From Acidimicrobiaceae bacterium (GTDB lineage: Bacteria; Actinomycetota; Acidimicrobiia; Acidimicrobiales; RAAP-2), in NCBI GenBank assembly GCA_947456245.1, contig CANGPS010000016.1:1-35087 (forward strand): a stretch of 35,087 nucleotides of DNA, in the 5' to 3' direction. Positions 25,995 through 34,682 of this stretch are shown here, one piece after another. Position 1 is the stretch's first letter. Every line of letters starts with the position of its first letter. The notes beneath the pieces were generated by a model. That model was not told where the DNA came from and did no database searches. It worked only from the letters and a program-made list of their open reading frames with translations. The translations under genes and the position numbers were made by a program.

Positions 25995-27005
25995 ATGAAG
26001 GTCGGAGTCGCCGGTGCATCAGGGTACGCAGGAGCTGAGCTGGTCCGGATCCTTGCGTCCCACCCAGAGCTCGAGGTCGCTGTGGCGACCGGACAGCGGA
26101 ACGAGGGGTCGTCGGTCGCCGAGCACACGCCCTCGCTGACGGGGGTCGTGGGGTCGATGACCTATGCCCCGACGACCGCAGAGGCGCTCGCCGGGCTCGA
26201 TGTGGTCTTCCTGGCCCTCCCGCATGGGGCATCGCAGGCCATCGTCCCTGACCTGGTGGGTCCGTCGACCACGGTGATCGACCTCGGCGCGGACTTCCGA
26301 CTCGACCCGGTTGCCTACGAGCACTGGTACGGGGAGACGCACGCAGCCCCTTCGCTCTGCGACGGAGCGGTCTATGGCCTGGTGGAGCGGAATCGGACCG
26401 CCCTCGCTGGTGCAGGACTGATCGCGGTGCCGGGGTGCTATCCGACGGCGACCAACCTCGCCCTCGCGCCATTCGTGGACGCCGGGGTCCTGACCCATGA
26501 TGGTGTCGTCGTCGACGCCATCAGCGGTGTCTCGGGTGCCGGCCGGGCGGCCTCGGATCGGCTGCACTTCTCGAACCTCGATGAAGACGTCAGTGCCTAC
26601 GGCCTCCTCACGCACCGCCACACGGCGGAGATGGAGATGGTGCTCGGACACCAGGTGCTCTTCACCCCCCATCTGGCGCCGATGGTCCGGGGCATGCTCG
26701 CCACGGTCTATGCCGTGGCGGTGGAGGGTCTGACCACGACGGCCGCCTTGGATCTCCTGCACGAGGCATACGACTCAGAGCCGTTCGTCCATGTGGTGGC
26801 AGAGCCACCGTCGACGAAGTGGGCCTCAGGATCGAACAGCTGTTTTGTGACGGCTCGGGTCGATGATCGGACCGGTCGCCTGATCGTGCTGAGCGCAATC
26901 GACAATCTCGGCAAGGGGGCGGCAGGCCAGGCAGTGCAGTGCGCCAACGTCGCTCTCGGTCTTCCTGAGGTCTCTGGCCTCTCTATTGCGGGGGTGTACC
27001 CATGA
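25995..27005 (+). CDS. argC: N-acetyl-gamma-glutamyl-phosphate reductase
   Basis: NADPH-dependent reduction of acetylglutamyl phosphate to the semialdehyde, step 3 of arginine synthesis. 336 residues from ATG 25995; the in-frame ATG at 25977 would place the -10 element inside the gene. Motifs: GVAGASGYAGAELVRIL (NADP site), FLALPHGAS, DLGADFRL, VPGCYPTA with the catalytic Cys, SGVSGAGR, HRHTAEME, and NLGKGAAGQAVQC near the C-terminus. The stop overlaps argJ by ATGA. First gene of an eight-gene arg operon behind a probable ArgR-controlled promoter. Confidence 0.96.
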   Translation: MKVGVAGASGYAGAELVRILASHPELEVAVATGQRNEGSSVAEHTPSLTGVVGSMTYAPTTAEALAGLDVVFLALPHGASQAIVPDLVGPSTTVIDLGADFRLDPVAYEHWYGETHAAPSLCDGAVYGLVERNRTALAGAGLIAVPGCYPTATNLALAPFVDAGVLTHDGVVVDAISGVSGAGRAASDRLHFSNLDEDVSAYGLLTHRHTAEMEMVLGHQVLFTPHLAPMVRGMLATVYAVAVEGLTTTAALDLLHEAYDSEPFVHVVAEPPSTKWASGSNSCFVTARVDDRTGRLIVLSAIDNLGKGAAGQAVQCANVALGLPEVSGLSIAGVYP

Positions 27006-28165
27006 GCGTCACTGCTCCAGCAGGCTTCTCGGCGACAGGAGCGTCCGTCGGCATCAAGGCCTCGGGCGTCCCCGATGCGGCGCTCGTGGTCTCGGCGCGG
27101 CCTGCCGTCGCCGCCGCGGTGTTCACGCAGAACAAGGCGCCGGCCGCACCGGTCCAGACGAGCCGGGCCCACCTCGCCACCACCGGTTCGGTGGTGAGCG
27201 CGGTGCTGCTCACCTCGGGAAACGCCAATGCGGCGACGGGTGACGCCGGGCTGGCCGCCTGCAGTGCGCTCTGCGGCGATGTCGCCACGACGATCGGCCG
27301 GCCGTCCGACGAGGTGCTGATCTGCCAGACGGGCCTCATCGGGATCCCGTTCCCGATCGACGCGGCGCGCCCTGGGGTGTCGACGCTGGCGGCGACCCTC
27401 GGTCACGATGAGGCAGCTGCCCATCGTGCGGCGACGGCCATCATGACCACGGACACCTTCGCCAAGGAGGTCGTGGTCGAGCGCGACGGCGTGACGGTCG
27501 GCGGCATGGCCAAGGGCGCCGCCATGTTGGCGCCGGACATGGCCACGATGCTCTGCGTCCTGACCACCGATGCGGTGACCGACCCCACGACCCTTCAGCG
27601 GGCGCTCTCCGCAGCGGTGGCACCGTCGTTCAACTCGATGGATGTCGACGGCGCTACCTCGACGAACGACACGGTCATCGTCCTGGCCAATGGGTCCGGC
27701 GTCGAGGCGTCCGAGTCGCTGCTGACCGAGCTGCTGACCGAGGCCTGCATGAAGCTGGCCGAGGACATGGTCACCGACGCCGAAGGGGCGACGAAGGCGG
27801 TGCGGATCACGGTGACGGGTGCGGCGAGCGACGCCGAGGCTCACGCGGGTGCTCGCAAGGTGGCCAACTCGCAGCTGGTCAAGTGCTCGCTCAACGGCGA
27901 GGATCCCTACTGGGGTCGGGTGCTCAGCGACATTGCCACCGCCCGCATCGAGATGGACCCATCCACCACCACGATCGCCTACGGCGGGATCACCGTCTCC
28001 GCCGGTGGAGTGGGGGTCGACCACGATGCGGCAGCGGTCGCCGCACACATGGCCGAGCGCTGGAACTGGATCTCCATCGACCTGGGTCTCGGGCCGGGCA
28101 CCGCGTCGATCCTGACCACGGACCTCGGCTACGGGTACATCGACGAGAACCGGACGACATCATGA
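27002..28165 (+). CDS. argJ: Glutamate N-acetyltransferase / ornithine acetyltransferase
   Basis: Moves the acetyl group from acetylornithine to glutamate, recycling it; some members also use acetyl-CoA. 387 residues. An Ntn-type enzyme that cleaves itself into alpha and beta chains. The cleavage site is Ala181-Thr182 in KGAAMLAPDMATMLC, with Thr182 as the nucleophile. SGNANAATGD (72-81) and CSLNGEDPYWGR are further family motifs. No argE or argA is visible in the operon, so the cyclic pathway is used here. ATGA overlaps at both ends with argC and argB. Confidence 0.96.
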   Translation: MSVTAPAGFSATGASVGIKASGVPDAALVVSARPAVAAAVFTQNKAPAAPVQTSRAHLATTGSVVSAVLLTSGNANAATGDAGLAACSALCGDVATTIGRPSDEVLICQTGLIGIPFPIDAARPGVSTLAATLGHDEAAAHRAATAIMTTDTFAKEVVVERDGVTVGGMAKGAAMLAPDMATMLCVLTTDAVTDPTTLQRALSAAVAPSFNSMDVDGATSTNDTVIVLANGSGVEASESLLTELLTEACMKLAEDMVTDAEGATKAVRITVTGAASDAEAHAGARKVANSQLVKCSLNGEDPYWGRVLSDIATARIEMDPSTTTIAYGGITVSAGGVGVDHDAAAVAAHMAERWNWISIDLGLGPGTASILTTDLGYGYIDENRTTS

Positions 28166-29034
28166 CCAGCACCCGGAGAGACCCTGCTGATGCCGCTGCG
28201 CTGCTGATCGAGGCCCTGCCCTACATCCGCAAGTTCGCGGGTGCGGTCGTCGTGGTCAAGTACGGCGGAAACGCCTTGGCGGGGAGCAACGAGGCCGAGG
28301 CCCTCGCCACCTTCGCCGAGGACATCGTGCTGCTCCAGGCCGTAGGCCTCAAGCCCGTCGTGGTCCATGGTGGAGGTCCCCAGATCGCAGAGCTCCTCAA
28401 GAAGATCGGCATAGAGTCGGAGTTCAGGGACGGCCTGCGCGTCACGGACGCCGAGACCCTCGATGTGGCGCGGATGGTGCTGGTCGGCAAGGTCAACAGT
28501 GACATCGTCGCCTCGATCAACGTCCATGGCTCCCTCGCTGTCGGGCTCTCAGGCGTCGATGCCAACCTGATCCGGGCTGATGTGCGCTCCGAGGACCTCG
28601 GCTTCGTCGGGGATGTGACCTCCGTCGATCCGACGATCATCGAACGGCTCACGTCGCAGGGACTCGTGCCGGTCATCGCCACCATCGGCTCTGATGCCGC
28701 TGGTCAGTCCTACAACATCAACGCAGACACGGTGGCCGGCGCGATCGCAGCGGCGCTCGGTGCGGCGAAGCTCGTGTTCCTCACCGATGTCGCCGGCCTG
28801 AGGGCTGTGCCCTCAGACCCCGATTCGGTGCTGACGCAGGTGACGGCCGACCAGCTGGACGCAATGGTGGCTGACGGCACCGCAGAGGGCGGGATGGTGC
28901 CCAAGGTGGAGGCCTGTGCGCTTGCGATCCGGGGAGGCGTCGATCGCGCGCACATCCTCGATGGCCGGGTTCCTCATGCCCTGCTCGTCGAGCTGTTCAC
29001 CGATGGTGGAGTCGGAACCATGGTGATGGCATGA
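28162..29034 (+). CDS. argB: Acetylglutamate kinase
   Basis: Phosphorylates N-acetylglutamate, usually the arginine-inhibited step in organisms that use ArgJ. 290 residues from ATG 28162. Motifs: VVVKYGGNAL with the ATP-site Lys, VVHGGGPQI, RDGLRVTD, VGLSGVDA, and the C-terminal FLTDVAGLRAVPSDPDSVL and GGMVPKVEA. The N-terminal helix before VVVKYGG (LLIEALPYIRKFAG) is the segment that builds the arginine-sensitive hexamer in relatives, so feedback inhibition is likely. ATGA overlaps link it to argJ and argD. Confidence 0.96.
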   Translation: MTSTRRDPADAAALLIEALPYIRKFAGAVVVVKYGGNALAGSNEAEALATFAEDIVLLQAVGLKPVVVHGGGPQIAELLKKIGIESEFRDGLRVTDAETLDVARMVLVGKVNSDIVASINVHGSLAVGLSGVDANLIRADVRSEDLGFVGDVTSVDPTIIERLTSQGLVPVIATIGSDAAGQSYNINADTVAGAIAAALGAAKLVFLTDVAGLRAVPSDPDSVLTQVTADQLDAMVADGTAEGGMVPKVEACALAIRGGVDRAHILDGRVPHALLVELFTDGGVGTMVMA

Positions 29035-30209
29035 CCAGGGCCGGCGACATCATGACCACCTACGGTCCCACGAGAGTCACCTTCGTGTCCGGATCGGGAA
29101 CCGAGCTGGTCGACGAGCATGGGAAGACGTACCTCGACTTCCTCTCCGGCCTCGCCGTGACCTCATTGGGGCACGCACGTCCGGAGGTGACCGACGCGAT
29201 CTCCGCTCAGGCGGGGGCGCTGACGCACGTCTCGAACCTCTTCGGCAACGAGCAGGGACCCGAGGTGGCTCGGATCCTGGCGGAGCTGCTCGAGGATGCG
29301 ACTGGTCATCACGGGAGCGTCTTCTTCTGCAACTCCGGCGCTGAGGCGAATGAGTGTGCGCTCAAGCTCGCCCGCCGCTTCGCCGGTGACCGCTTCGCGG
29401 TGATCGCGCTCACGGACTCGTTCCACGGTCGGACCATGGCCACGCTGGCGGCGACCGGCCAACCGGAGAAGCAGGCTGCGTTCCTCCCGATGCCCGAGCG
29501 CTTCGTCCACGTGGCGATCGACGACGTCGAGGCGGTGCGGGAACTGCTGGCTGGGGGCGAGTTCGCAGCGGTGATCGTCGAAGGCATCCAGGCGGAGGGT
29601 GGCATCAAGGTGCCCGCTGAGGGGTATCTCGCCGACGTGGCGGCCGCGTGTCGCGAGCATGGTGCCCTCCTGATCTTCGATGAGGTCCAGACGGGGCTTG
29701 GTCGGACAGGGGACTGGTTCTCGTTCCAGCACGAGGGGGTGGTTCCGGACATCGTCACGATGGCGAAGGCCCTCGGCAACGGCTTCCCGGTCGGCGCGTG
29801 CTGGGCTCGAGACGAGGTGGCCGCGGCGTATCAGCCGGGTGATCACGGCTCCACCTTCGGAGGCCAGCCCCTTGCCATGGCCGCGGCCAAGGCAACCTTG
29901 ACCACCCTGATCGACATCGATGCCCCGGCGGCCGCCTCGGCTTCGTCAGAACAGCTCAGGGCAGGCCTCCTCGACCTGCCTGGCGTCATCGGTGTCCGGG
30001 GCCGTGGACTCCTCCTCGGCGCCGTCCTCGCGGAGCCGATGGCGAGAGAGGTGGTCGCAGAGGCCCTCGTGCAAGGCCTGGTGGTGAACGCGGTGCGCCC
30101 CGATGTGGTCCGCCTGACGCCACCGCTGACCGTCTCGCCCCAAGAGATCTCCGAGGCGCTGCACCGGCTGCGGACTGCACTGTCGACCACGATGGGAGCT
30201 GCGTCATGA
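29031..30209 (+). CDS. argD: Acetylornithine aminotransferase
   Basis: PLP enzyme that converts acetylglutamate semialdehyde to acetylornithine with glutamate as donor. 392 residues from ATG 29031, which overlaps the argB stop; the ATG at 29052 is a possible alternative giving 385. Class III aminotransferase motifs: YLDFLSGLAVTSLGHARPEV, FFCNSGAEANE, FHGRTMATLAATGQ, LLIFDEVQTGLGRTG, and the PLP-binding Lys in TMAKALGNGFPVGA, then STFGGQPLAMAAA. Closely related enzymes use other substrates, but the operon fixes the role. The stop overlaps argF by ATGA. Confidence 0.95.
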   Translation: MTRAGDIMTTYGPTRVTFVSGSGTELVDEHGKTYLDFLSGLAVTSLGHARPEVTDAISAQAGALTHVSNLFGNEQGPEVARILAELLEDATGHHGSVFFCNSGAEANECALKLARRFAGDRFAVIALTDSFHGRTMATLAATGQPEKQAAFLPMPERFVHVAIDDVEAVRELLAGGEFAAVIVEGIQAEGGIKVPAEGYLADVAAACREHGALLIFDEVQTGLGRTGDWFSFQHEGVVPDIVTMAKALGNGFPVGACWARDEVAAAYQPGDHGSTFGGQPLAMAAAKATLTTLIDIDAPAAASASSEQLRAGLLDLPGVIGVRGRGLLLGAVLAEPMAREVVAEALVQGLVVNAVRPDVVRLTPPLTVSPQEISEALHRLRTALSTTMGAAS

Positions 30210-31126
30210 CCCGCCACCTGCTTGATCTGAATGACCTTGGTCCATCTGGGATCGCAACGGTTGCTCGCCTCGCTGGGGCCGCCTCGAAACCTCTCGCTGG
30301 AGCCAGCGTGGCGATGGTGTTCGAGAAGCCCTCGGCGCGGACGCGGAACTCGACCGAGATGGCGGTGGTGGACCTCGGGGGCCATCCGGTGATGATCACC
30401 GACGCCGAGGTTGGCATCGATCGGCGTGAGACCGCCGAGGACGTCGTTCGGACGTTGGCGTGCTACCACCGCGTCGTGGCGGCTCGGGTCAACGACCACC
30501 AGGTGCTCGAACGGATGCGTTCGACGCTCGGTGCCGCTCGGATCGACGTGGGGCTGATCAACCTGCTCAGCGACCGCTCCCACCCTTGCCAGGCGGTCGC
30601 GGACGTGCTCACCCTCGCCGACGAGCACGGGGGCGCCGGTGCGCTCTCAGGTCGGACGGTCACCTATGTCGGCGATGCGAACAACGTGACCGTCTCACTC
30701 GCCCAGGCCATGTTGGCGCTCGGCGTCACGATCCGCGTGGCTGCCCCGAAGGGGTACCAGCTGACCTCGGAGATGGTGTCGGCGATCGAGGCATTCTCCG
30801 TCGATGGTGCCGTGCTCGCGCAGTTCGAGGATCCCTCCGAAGCAGCGGTGGGTGCTGATGCGCTCTACACAGACGTGTGGGTGTCGATGGGACAGGAGGC
30901 CGAGGCGGAGGTCCGCCGTCGGGATCTGGCCGCCTACACCATCGATCAGCACCTCGTGGACCTCGCTGCCCCTGACGCGATCGTGATGCACTGCCTTCCT
31001 GCCCATCGTGGTGAGGAGATCAGCCACGACGTGCTCGAGGGACCGTCGTCGCGAGTGTGGCGACAGGCGGCGCATCGGCGCACGGCGATGCGTGGGGTGC
31101 TTCGGTGGATCATGGGGGAGGACTGA
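30206..31126 (+). CDS. argF: Ornithine carbamoyltransferase
   Basis: Joins ornithine and carbamoyl phosphate (from CarAB) to citrulline; cytoplasmic trimer. 306 residues. The carbamoyl-phosphate loop reads FEKPSARTRNSTEMA where STRTR is commonest, so Thr is replaced by Ala. HPCQAVADVLT, YVGDANNVTVSLAQAM, DVWVSMGQE and the ornithine-site MHCLPAHRGEEI complete the family. The last motif (Cys-Leu-Pro) separates it from aspartate carbamoyltransferase. The GTG of argR follows one base after the stop, with GGGGGAGGA as its ribosome-binding site. Confidence 0.95.
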   Translation: MTRHLLDLNDLGPSGIATVARLAGAASKPLAGASVAMVFEKPSARTRNSTEMAVVDLGGHPVMITDAEVGIDRRETAEDVVRTLACYHRVVAARVNDHQVLERMRSTLGAARIDVGLINLLSDRSHPCQAVADVLTLADEHGGAGALSGRTVTYVGDANNVTVSLAQAMLALGVTIRVAAPKGYQLTSEMVSAIEAFSVDGAVLAQFEDPSEAAVGADALYTDVWVSMGQEAEAEVRRRDLAAYTIDQHLVDLAAPDAIVMHCLPAHRGEEISHDVLEGPSSRVWRQAAHRRTAMRGVLRWIMGED

Positions 31127-31127
31127 G

Positions 31128-31649
31128 GTGCGGATCTCGAAGCAGCAGCGTCAGCATCGGATCACCAACCTCCTCGAGGAGCATGTGGTGTCCAGCCAGA
31201 CCCAGCTCGTCGACCTGTTGGCCGACGAGGGGATCTCCGCCACGCAGGCGACCGTGTCTCGTGATCTCGACGAGCTTGGCGTGATCAGCGTCAGGATCCC
31301 AGGTGGTGAGCGAGCGCTTGCCCTGCCAGCGCTCCCTGTGCACCAGGTGGCGCCAGTCGACCACCTGCGTCGCGTCCTCGGTGAGTGGGCCGTTGATGTT
31401 GCGGTGGCCGGTCCGCTGGTGGTGGTCCGGACCCCTCCGGGCTGCGCTCACGTCGTCGCGTCGGCCCTCGATCGCACGGGCCTCGACGGCGTTGTCGGGT
31501 CGGTCGCTGGAGATGACACGATCATGGTTGCGGTGTCCGACGATGTCGGCGTCGCCGAGGTCTCCGCACAGCTTGCGGAGATGGCAGGCATCGAGGTGCG
31601 TCCTCGTGCTCGCCGAACGAGTTCTCGTACGACACAGAAGAGGAGATAG
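31128..31649 (+). CDS. argR: Arginine repressor ArgR
   Basis: Hexameric arginine-dependent repressor of arg genes. 173 residues from GTG 31128. The N-terminal winged helix (about 5-70) has KQQRQHRITNLLEE and TQATVSRDLDELGVI, the DNA recognition helix region. The C-terminal oligomerisation and arginine-binding domain (about 85-160) has VVVRTPPGCAHVVASALDR and SVAGDDTIMVAVSD, where the paired Asp residues bind arginine in known structures. It lies between argF and argG as in other actinobacteria, so it probably controls its own operon through the box before argC. A basic Arg/Thr tail ends the protein. Confidence 0.94.
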   Translation: MRISKQQRQHRITNLLEEHVVSSQTQLVDLLADEGISATQATVSRDLDELGVISVRIPGGERALALPALPVHQVAPVDHLRRVLGEWAVDVAVAGPLVVVRTPPGCAHVVASALDRTGLDGVVGSVAGDDTIMVAVSDDVGVAEVSAQLAEMAGIEVRPRARRTSSRTTQKRR

Positions 31650-31651
31650 AG

Positions 31652-32860
31652 ATGGCAAAGCGCGTGGTGCTGGCATACAGCGGAGGACTGGACACCTCGG
31701 TGGCCGTCAGGTGGTTGATCGAGGAGGAGGACGCGGAGGTGATCTGCGTGGCCGTCGATGTCGGTCAGTCTGCGGAGTCCTCCGGCGAGGACTGGGAGGA
31801 GATCCGTCAGCGTGCCCTTGTTGCCGGTGCCGTCGAGGCAACGGTGATCGACGCCCGAGCGGAGATGGCAGAGGACTACTGCATCCCGGCCATCGCAGCG
31901 AACGCTCGGTACGAGGGGAAGTACCCCCTGGTGTCCGCGCTCTCACGGCCGGTGATCGTCAAGCACCTCGTCGCCGAGGCCCGTCGCCACGGAGCGAGCG
32001 CCGTCGCCCACGGATGCACCGGCAAGGGGAACGACCAGGTTCGCTTCGAGGTCGGGACCAGGGCGCTCGCCCCGGACCTCGAGGTCCTCGCACCGGCTCG
32101 CGTCTGGGGGATGACCCGCGAGGAGTCGATCGAGTACGCGGCAAAGTGGGACATCCCGATCGGCCAGACCAAGGCCAAGATCTACTCGATCGATGAGAAC
32201 CTCTGGGGACGTGCGATCGAGTGCGGGGCCATCGAGGACCCCTGGGCCACCGCCCCTGACGAGCCCTACACGCTCACACGCGTCACGGCGACCGGACCTG
32301 ACGAGATGGTGATCTCCTTCGAGTCCGGAGTGCCTGTGGCGGTCGACGGGCGTCGCCTGGCTCCGGCCGACCTGATCGACGAGGTCGGCCGTCGGGCAGG
32401 CGCCACGGGCTTCGGACGCATCGACATGGTCGAGAACCGCCGTGTCGGCATCAAGAGCCGTGAGGTCTACGAGTGCCCTGGGGCCCTCGCGATCATCGCT
32501 GCCCACGCCGATCTCGAAGACCTGTGCCTCGAGCGGGACATCCACCACGAGAAGGCTCGCCTCGAGCCTCGCTGGGCGGAGCTCGTCTACGACGGCATGT
32601 GGTTCTCGCCGCTGAAGAACGCCATCGACGCCTTCATGGCAGAGGCACAGAAGCACGTCACCGGCGACGTCCGACTGCGCTTCGAGGCGCCGGGCCTCAT
32701 GCGGATCGAGGGGCGTCGCAGCCCCGTGGCCCTCTACGACCACGGCTTGGCGACCTATGACGCGTCGGACACGTTCCGGCACCAGGATGCCGAAGGCTTC
32801 GTCCGTCTGTGGGGCCTCGGTGTCGCCACGTGGGCCAGCAAGCAGGGGGGGCAGGCATGA
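31652..32860 (+). CDS. argG: Argininosuccinate synthase
   Basis: ATP-dependent joining of citrulline and aspartate. 402 residues. The N-terminal PP-loop is RVVLAYSGGLDTSVAVRWL, followed by the Asp/citrulline-site segments YPLVSALSRPVI, GCTGKGNDQVRFE and EYAAKWDIPI. LWGRAIECGAIEDPW and SREVYECPGALAII are later family motifs. ATG 31652 is two bases after the argR stop, with AGAAGAGGAG as ribosome-binding site inside the argR end. The stop overlaps argH by ATGA. Confidence 0.97.
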   Translation: MAKRVVLAYSGGLDTSVAVRWLIEEEDAEVICVAVDVGQSAESSGEDWEEIRQRALVAGAVEATVIDARAEMAEDYCIPAIAANARYEGKYPLVSALSRPVIVKHLVAEARRHGASAVAHGCTGKGNDQVRFEVGTRALAPDLEVLAPARVWGMTREESIEYAAKWDIPIGQTKAKIYSIDENLWGRAIECGAIEDPWATAPDEPYTLTRVTATGPDEMVISFESGVPVAVDGRRLAPADLIDEVGRRAGATGFGRIDMVENRRVGIKSREVYECPGALAIIAAHADLEDLCLERDIHHEKARLEPRWAELVYDGMWFSPLKNAIDAFMAEAQKHVTGDVRLRFEAPGLMRIEGRRSPVALYDHGLATYDASDTFRHQDAEGFVRLWGLGVATWASKQGGQA

Positions 32861-34242
32861 CCCTCTGGCATGGCCGTCTCGAGTCCGGGATGGCGCCAGA
32901 GCTTGCAGCGCTGTCGGTGTCGATCCAGTACGACATCGAGCTCGCGGTCGATGACATCCGGGGGAGTCATGCCCACGTTGATGGGTTGGTTGCCGGCGGG
33001 ATCCTCACCGACCCTGAGGGATCGGCCCTCCATCAGGCGCTCGACGTCGTTGCGGCCGAGATCGCCGACGGCTCGATCGAGATCCTGCCGGAGGACGAGG
33101 ACATCCATACCGTCATCGAACGGCGGGTGACGCAGATCGCCGGAGATGCAGGAGCCAAGCTGCACACGGGACGATCGCGCAACGACCAGGTCGCCACTGC
33201 GTTCCGCCTGTGGACGAAGCGAGCCCTCGTCGAGACAGCCACCAGCGTGCTGGTGCTCCAAGAGGTGCTGGTCGAGCGAGCGCAAGCCGCCGCCGATCTC
33301 TACCTCCCTGGATACACCCACCTGCAGCGAGCTCAGCCGGTCCTGCTGGCACACCACCTCGCTGCCCATGCGTGGGCGCTCGGGCGAGACGTCGATCGAC
33401 TGCTCGCGTCACACGAGCGGATGGACGTCTCGCCGCTCGGGGCCGGTGCCCTCGCTGGCTCGTCGCTTCCGCTCGATCCAGATGGGACGGCTGCGGCACT
33501 CGGGTTCAAGTCTCGCTTCGAGAACTCACTCGACGCCGTGTCGGACCGCGACTTCGTCGCTGAGGCGCTCTTCGACATCGCCCTCCTCGGGATCCACCTC
33601 TCGCGCATGGGGGAGGAGATGGTCCTCTGGACGACGGAGGAGTTCGGGTTCGCCACGTTGGCCGACACGCACGCCACCGGTTCCTCGATGCTCCCCCAGA
33701 AGAAGAACGCCGACATCGCCGAGCTGGCGCGTGGGAAGTCGGGGCGCCTCATCGGGAACCTGACGGGACTCCTGGCCACGCTCAAGGGCCTCCCGCTGGC
33801 GTACAACCGGGACCTCCAGGAGGACAAGGAGCCACTGTTCGACTCGGTGCAGCAGATCGGCCTCGTGCTCGATGCGATGGCGGGGATGTACGCGACCGCC
33901 ACCTGGAACGCGGAGGCGATGCGCGCTGCTGCGGACAGCCCATCAGGGGCAGCAATCGATCTGGCCGAACACCTCGTGGCTCAGGGGATCCCCTTCCGCC
34001 AAGCACACGCCATCGTTGGTGGCCTGGTGGCGGAGTCGCTCTCGAGCGGCGTCGACCTCGTCACGCTGGTGTCGCAACATGAACTCCTTGGATCTGAGGC
34101 AGCTTCGCTCCTCGAGCCGGGACGCCCAGTCGCCAACCGCACGACGGCTGGTGGTGCCGGACCGGTGGTGGTGGCGGATCAGATAGAGCAACTCGACGCC
34201 CACATCGCAGCCGAGAGGGCACGACTGGCCAGGTTTGTCTGA
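32857..34242 (+). CDS. argH: Argininosuccinate lyase
   Basis: Splits argininosuccinate into arginine and fumarate; homotetramer of the fumarase/aspartase superfamily. 461 residues from ATG 32857. Motifs: LWHGRLESGM, IHTVIERRVTQIAGDAGAKL, HTGRSRNDQVATAFRLW, GYTHLQRAQPVLLAHH, and the signature loop GSSMLPQKKNAD, where the usual KKNPD has Ala for Pro. The catalytic Ser and Lys of that loop are kept. It is the last gene of the arg operon. Only seven bases separate its stop from the -35 of the first rRNA promoter, and no terminator is seen. Confidence 0.96.
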   Translation: MTLWHGRLESGMAPELAALSVSIQYDIELAVDDIRGSHAHVDGLVAGGILTDPEGSALHQALDVVAAEIADGSIEILPEDEDIHTVIERRVTQIAGDAGAKLHTGRSRNDQVATAFRLWTKRALVETATSVLVLQEVLVERAQAAADLYLPGYTHLQRAQPVLLAHHLAAHAWALGRDVDRLLASHERMDVSPLGAGALAGSSLPLDPDGTAAALGFKSRFENSLDAVSDRDFVAEALFDIALLGIHLSRMGEEMVLWTTEEFGFATLADTHATGSSMLPQKKNADIAELARGKSGRLIGNLTGLLATLKGLPLAYNRDLQEDKEPLFDSVQQIGLVLDAMAGMYATATWNAEAMRAAADSPSGAAIDLAEHLVAQGIPFRQAHAIVGGLVAESLSSGVDLVTLVSQHELLGSEAASLLEPGRPVANRTTAGGAGPVVVADQIEQLDAHIAAERARLARFV

Positions 34243-34249
34243 CGAGGAT

Positions 34250-34279
34250 GTGACACGGGTCGCTGAGACCTGCTAGTGT
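34250..34279 (+). promoter_or_regulatory. rRNA promoter P1
   Basis: GTGACA (34250-34255), an 18-base spacer, and TAGTGT (34274-34279) preceded by TGC, an extended -10. Predicted start near 34286. A short inverted repeat TGAGA...TCTCA (34264-34284) flanks the -10. The position directly upstream of the 16S gene supports the call. Confidence 0.7.
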
Positions 34280-34337
34280 TCTCAAGCCGCCACAAACGGC
34301 AGTCGCTCAGCCAGCCAGCTGAACATCGCAGCCCGTC

Positions 34338-34367
34338 TTGACGGGAGGTTGAGAGAGCGACTAGAGT
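34338..34367 (+). promoter_or_regulatory. rRNA promoter P2
   Basis: TTGACG (34338-34343), an 18-base spacer, TAGAGT (34362-34367). This is the best -35/-10 pair in the window and has the same spacer length as P1, 88 bases upstream. Predicted start near 34374, about 310 bases before 16S. Confidence 0.75.
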
Positions 34368-34373
34368 TACAAC

Positions 34374-34682
34374 TCCGCCACGGAGGCCCCTTTCGAGGAG
34401 CAGCCGAGACGGGGAGTCAGGCCCTCGGGCCTGGCAAAGGGTCACGCACCTCTGCCCATCGGGGTCCTGTGCGTGGTTGTTCCTTGAAAACGGAAGAGTG
34501 AGAGCCAAAAGCCAGTGCGGGCGGCATCTCGGCAATATTGCCTTGGTGTCGACTGTCAAAAGTAATGAAGCAATAGGTGGCTCCGGAACCCTCGGGTGAA
34601 CGAGCTGCTGTCGAACGGAGATGAGCTTTCTCCAATCGACTCTCTGATTTCTGGCCGGCATCTTCGGATGACGGTCGAAGTC
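34374..34682 (+). other. 16S rRNA leader (external transcribed spacer)
   Basis: The 440-base gap between argH and 16S holds the two promoters and then this leader; I see no protein gene in it. Elements: hairpin CAGGCCC-TC-GGGCCTG (34418-34433); a larger stem CACGCAC...GTGCGTG (34443-34475); just after it the boxA-like TGTTCCTTGAAAAC (34478-34491), resembling the element before 16S in other actinobacteria; and a perfect palindrome GGCAATATTGCC (34531-34542). Base composition is less GC-rich than the genes. Antitermination and RNase processing are the likely functions (inference). Confidence 0.55.

Noticed and set aside
34264-34284. Terminator after argH
   Set aside because: The TGAGA...TCTCA repeat has only five pairs, a long loop, no T-run, and contains the rRNA P1 -10 element.
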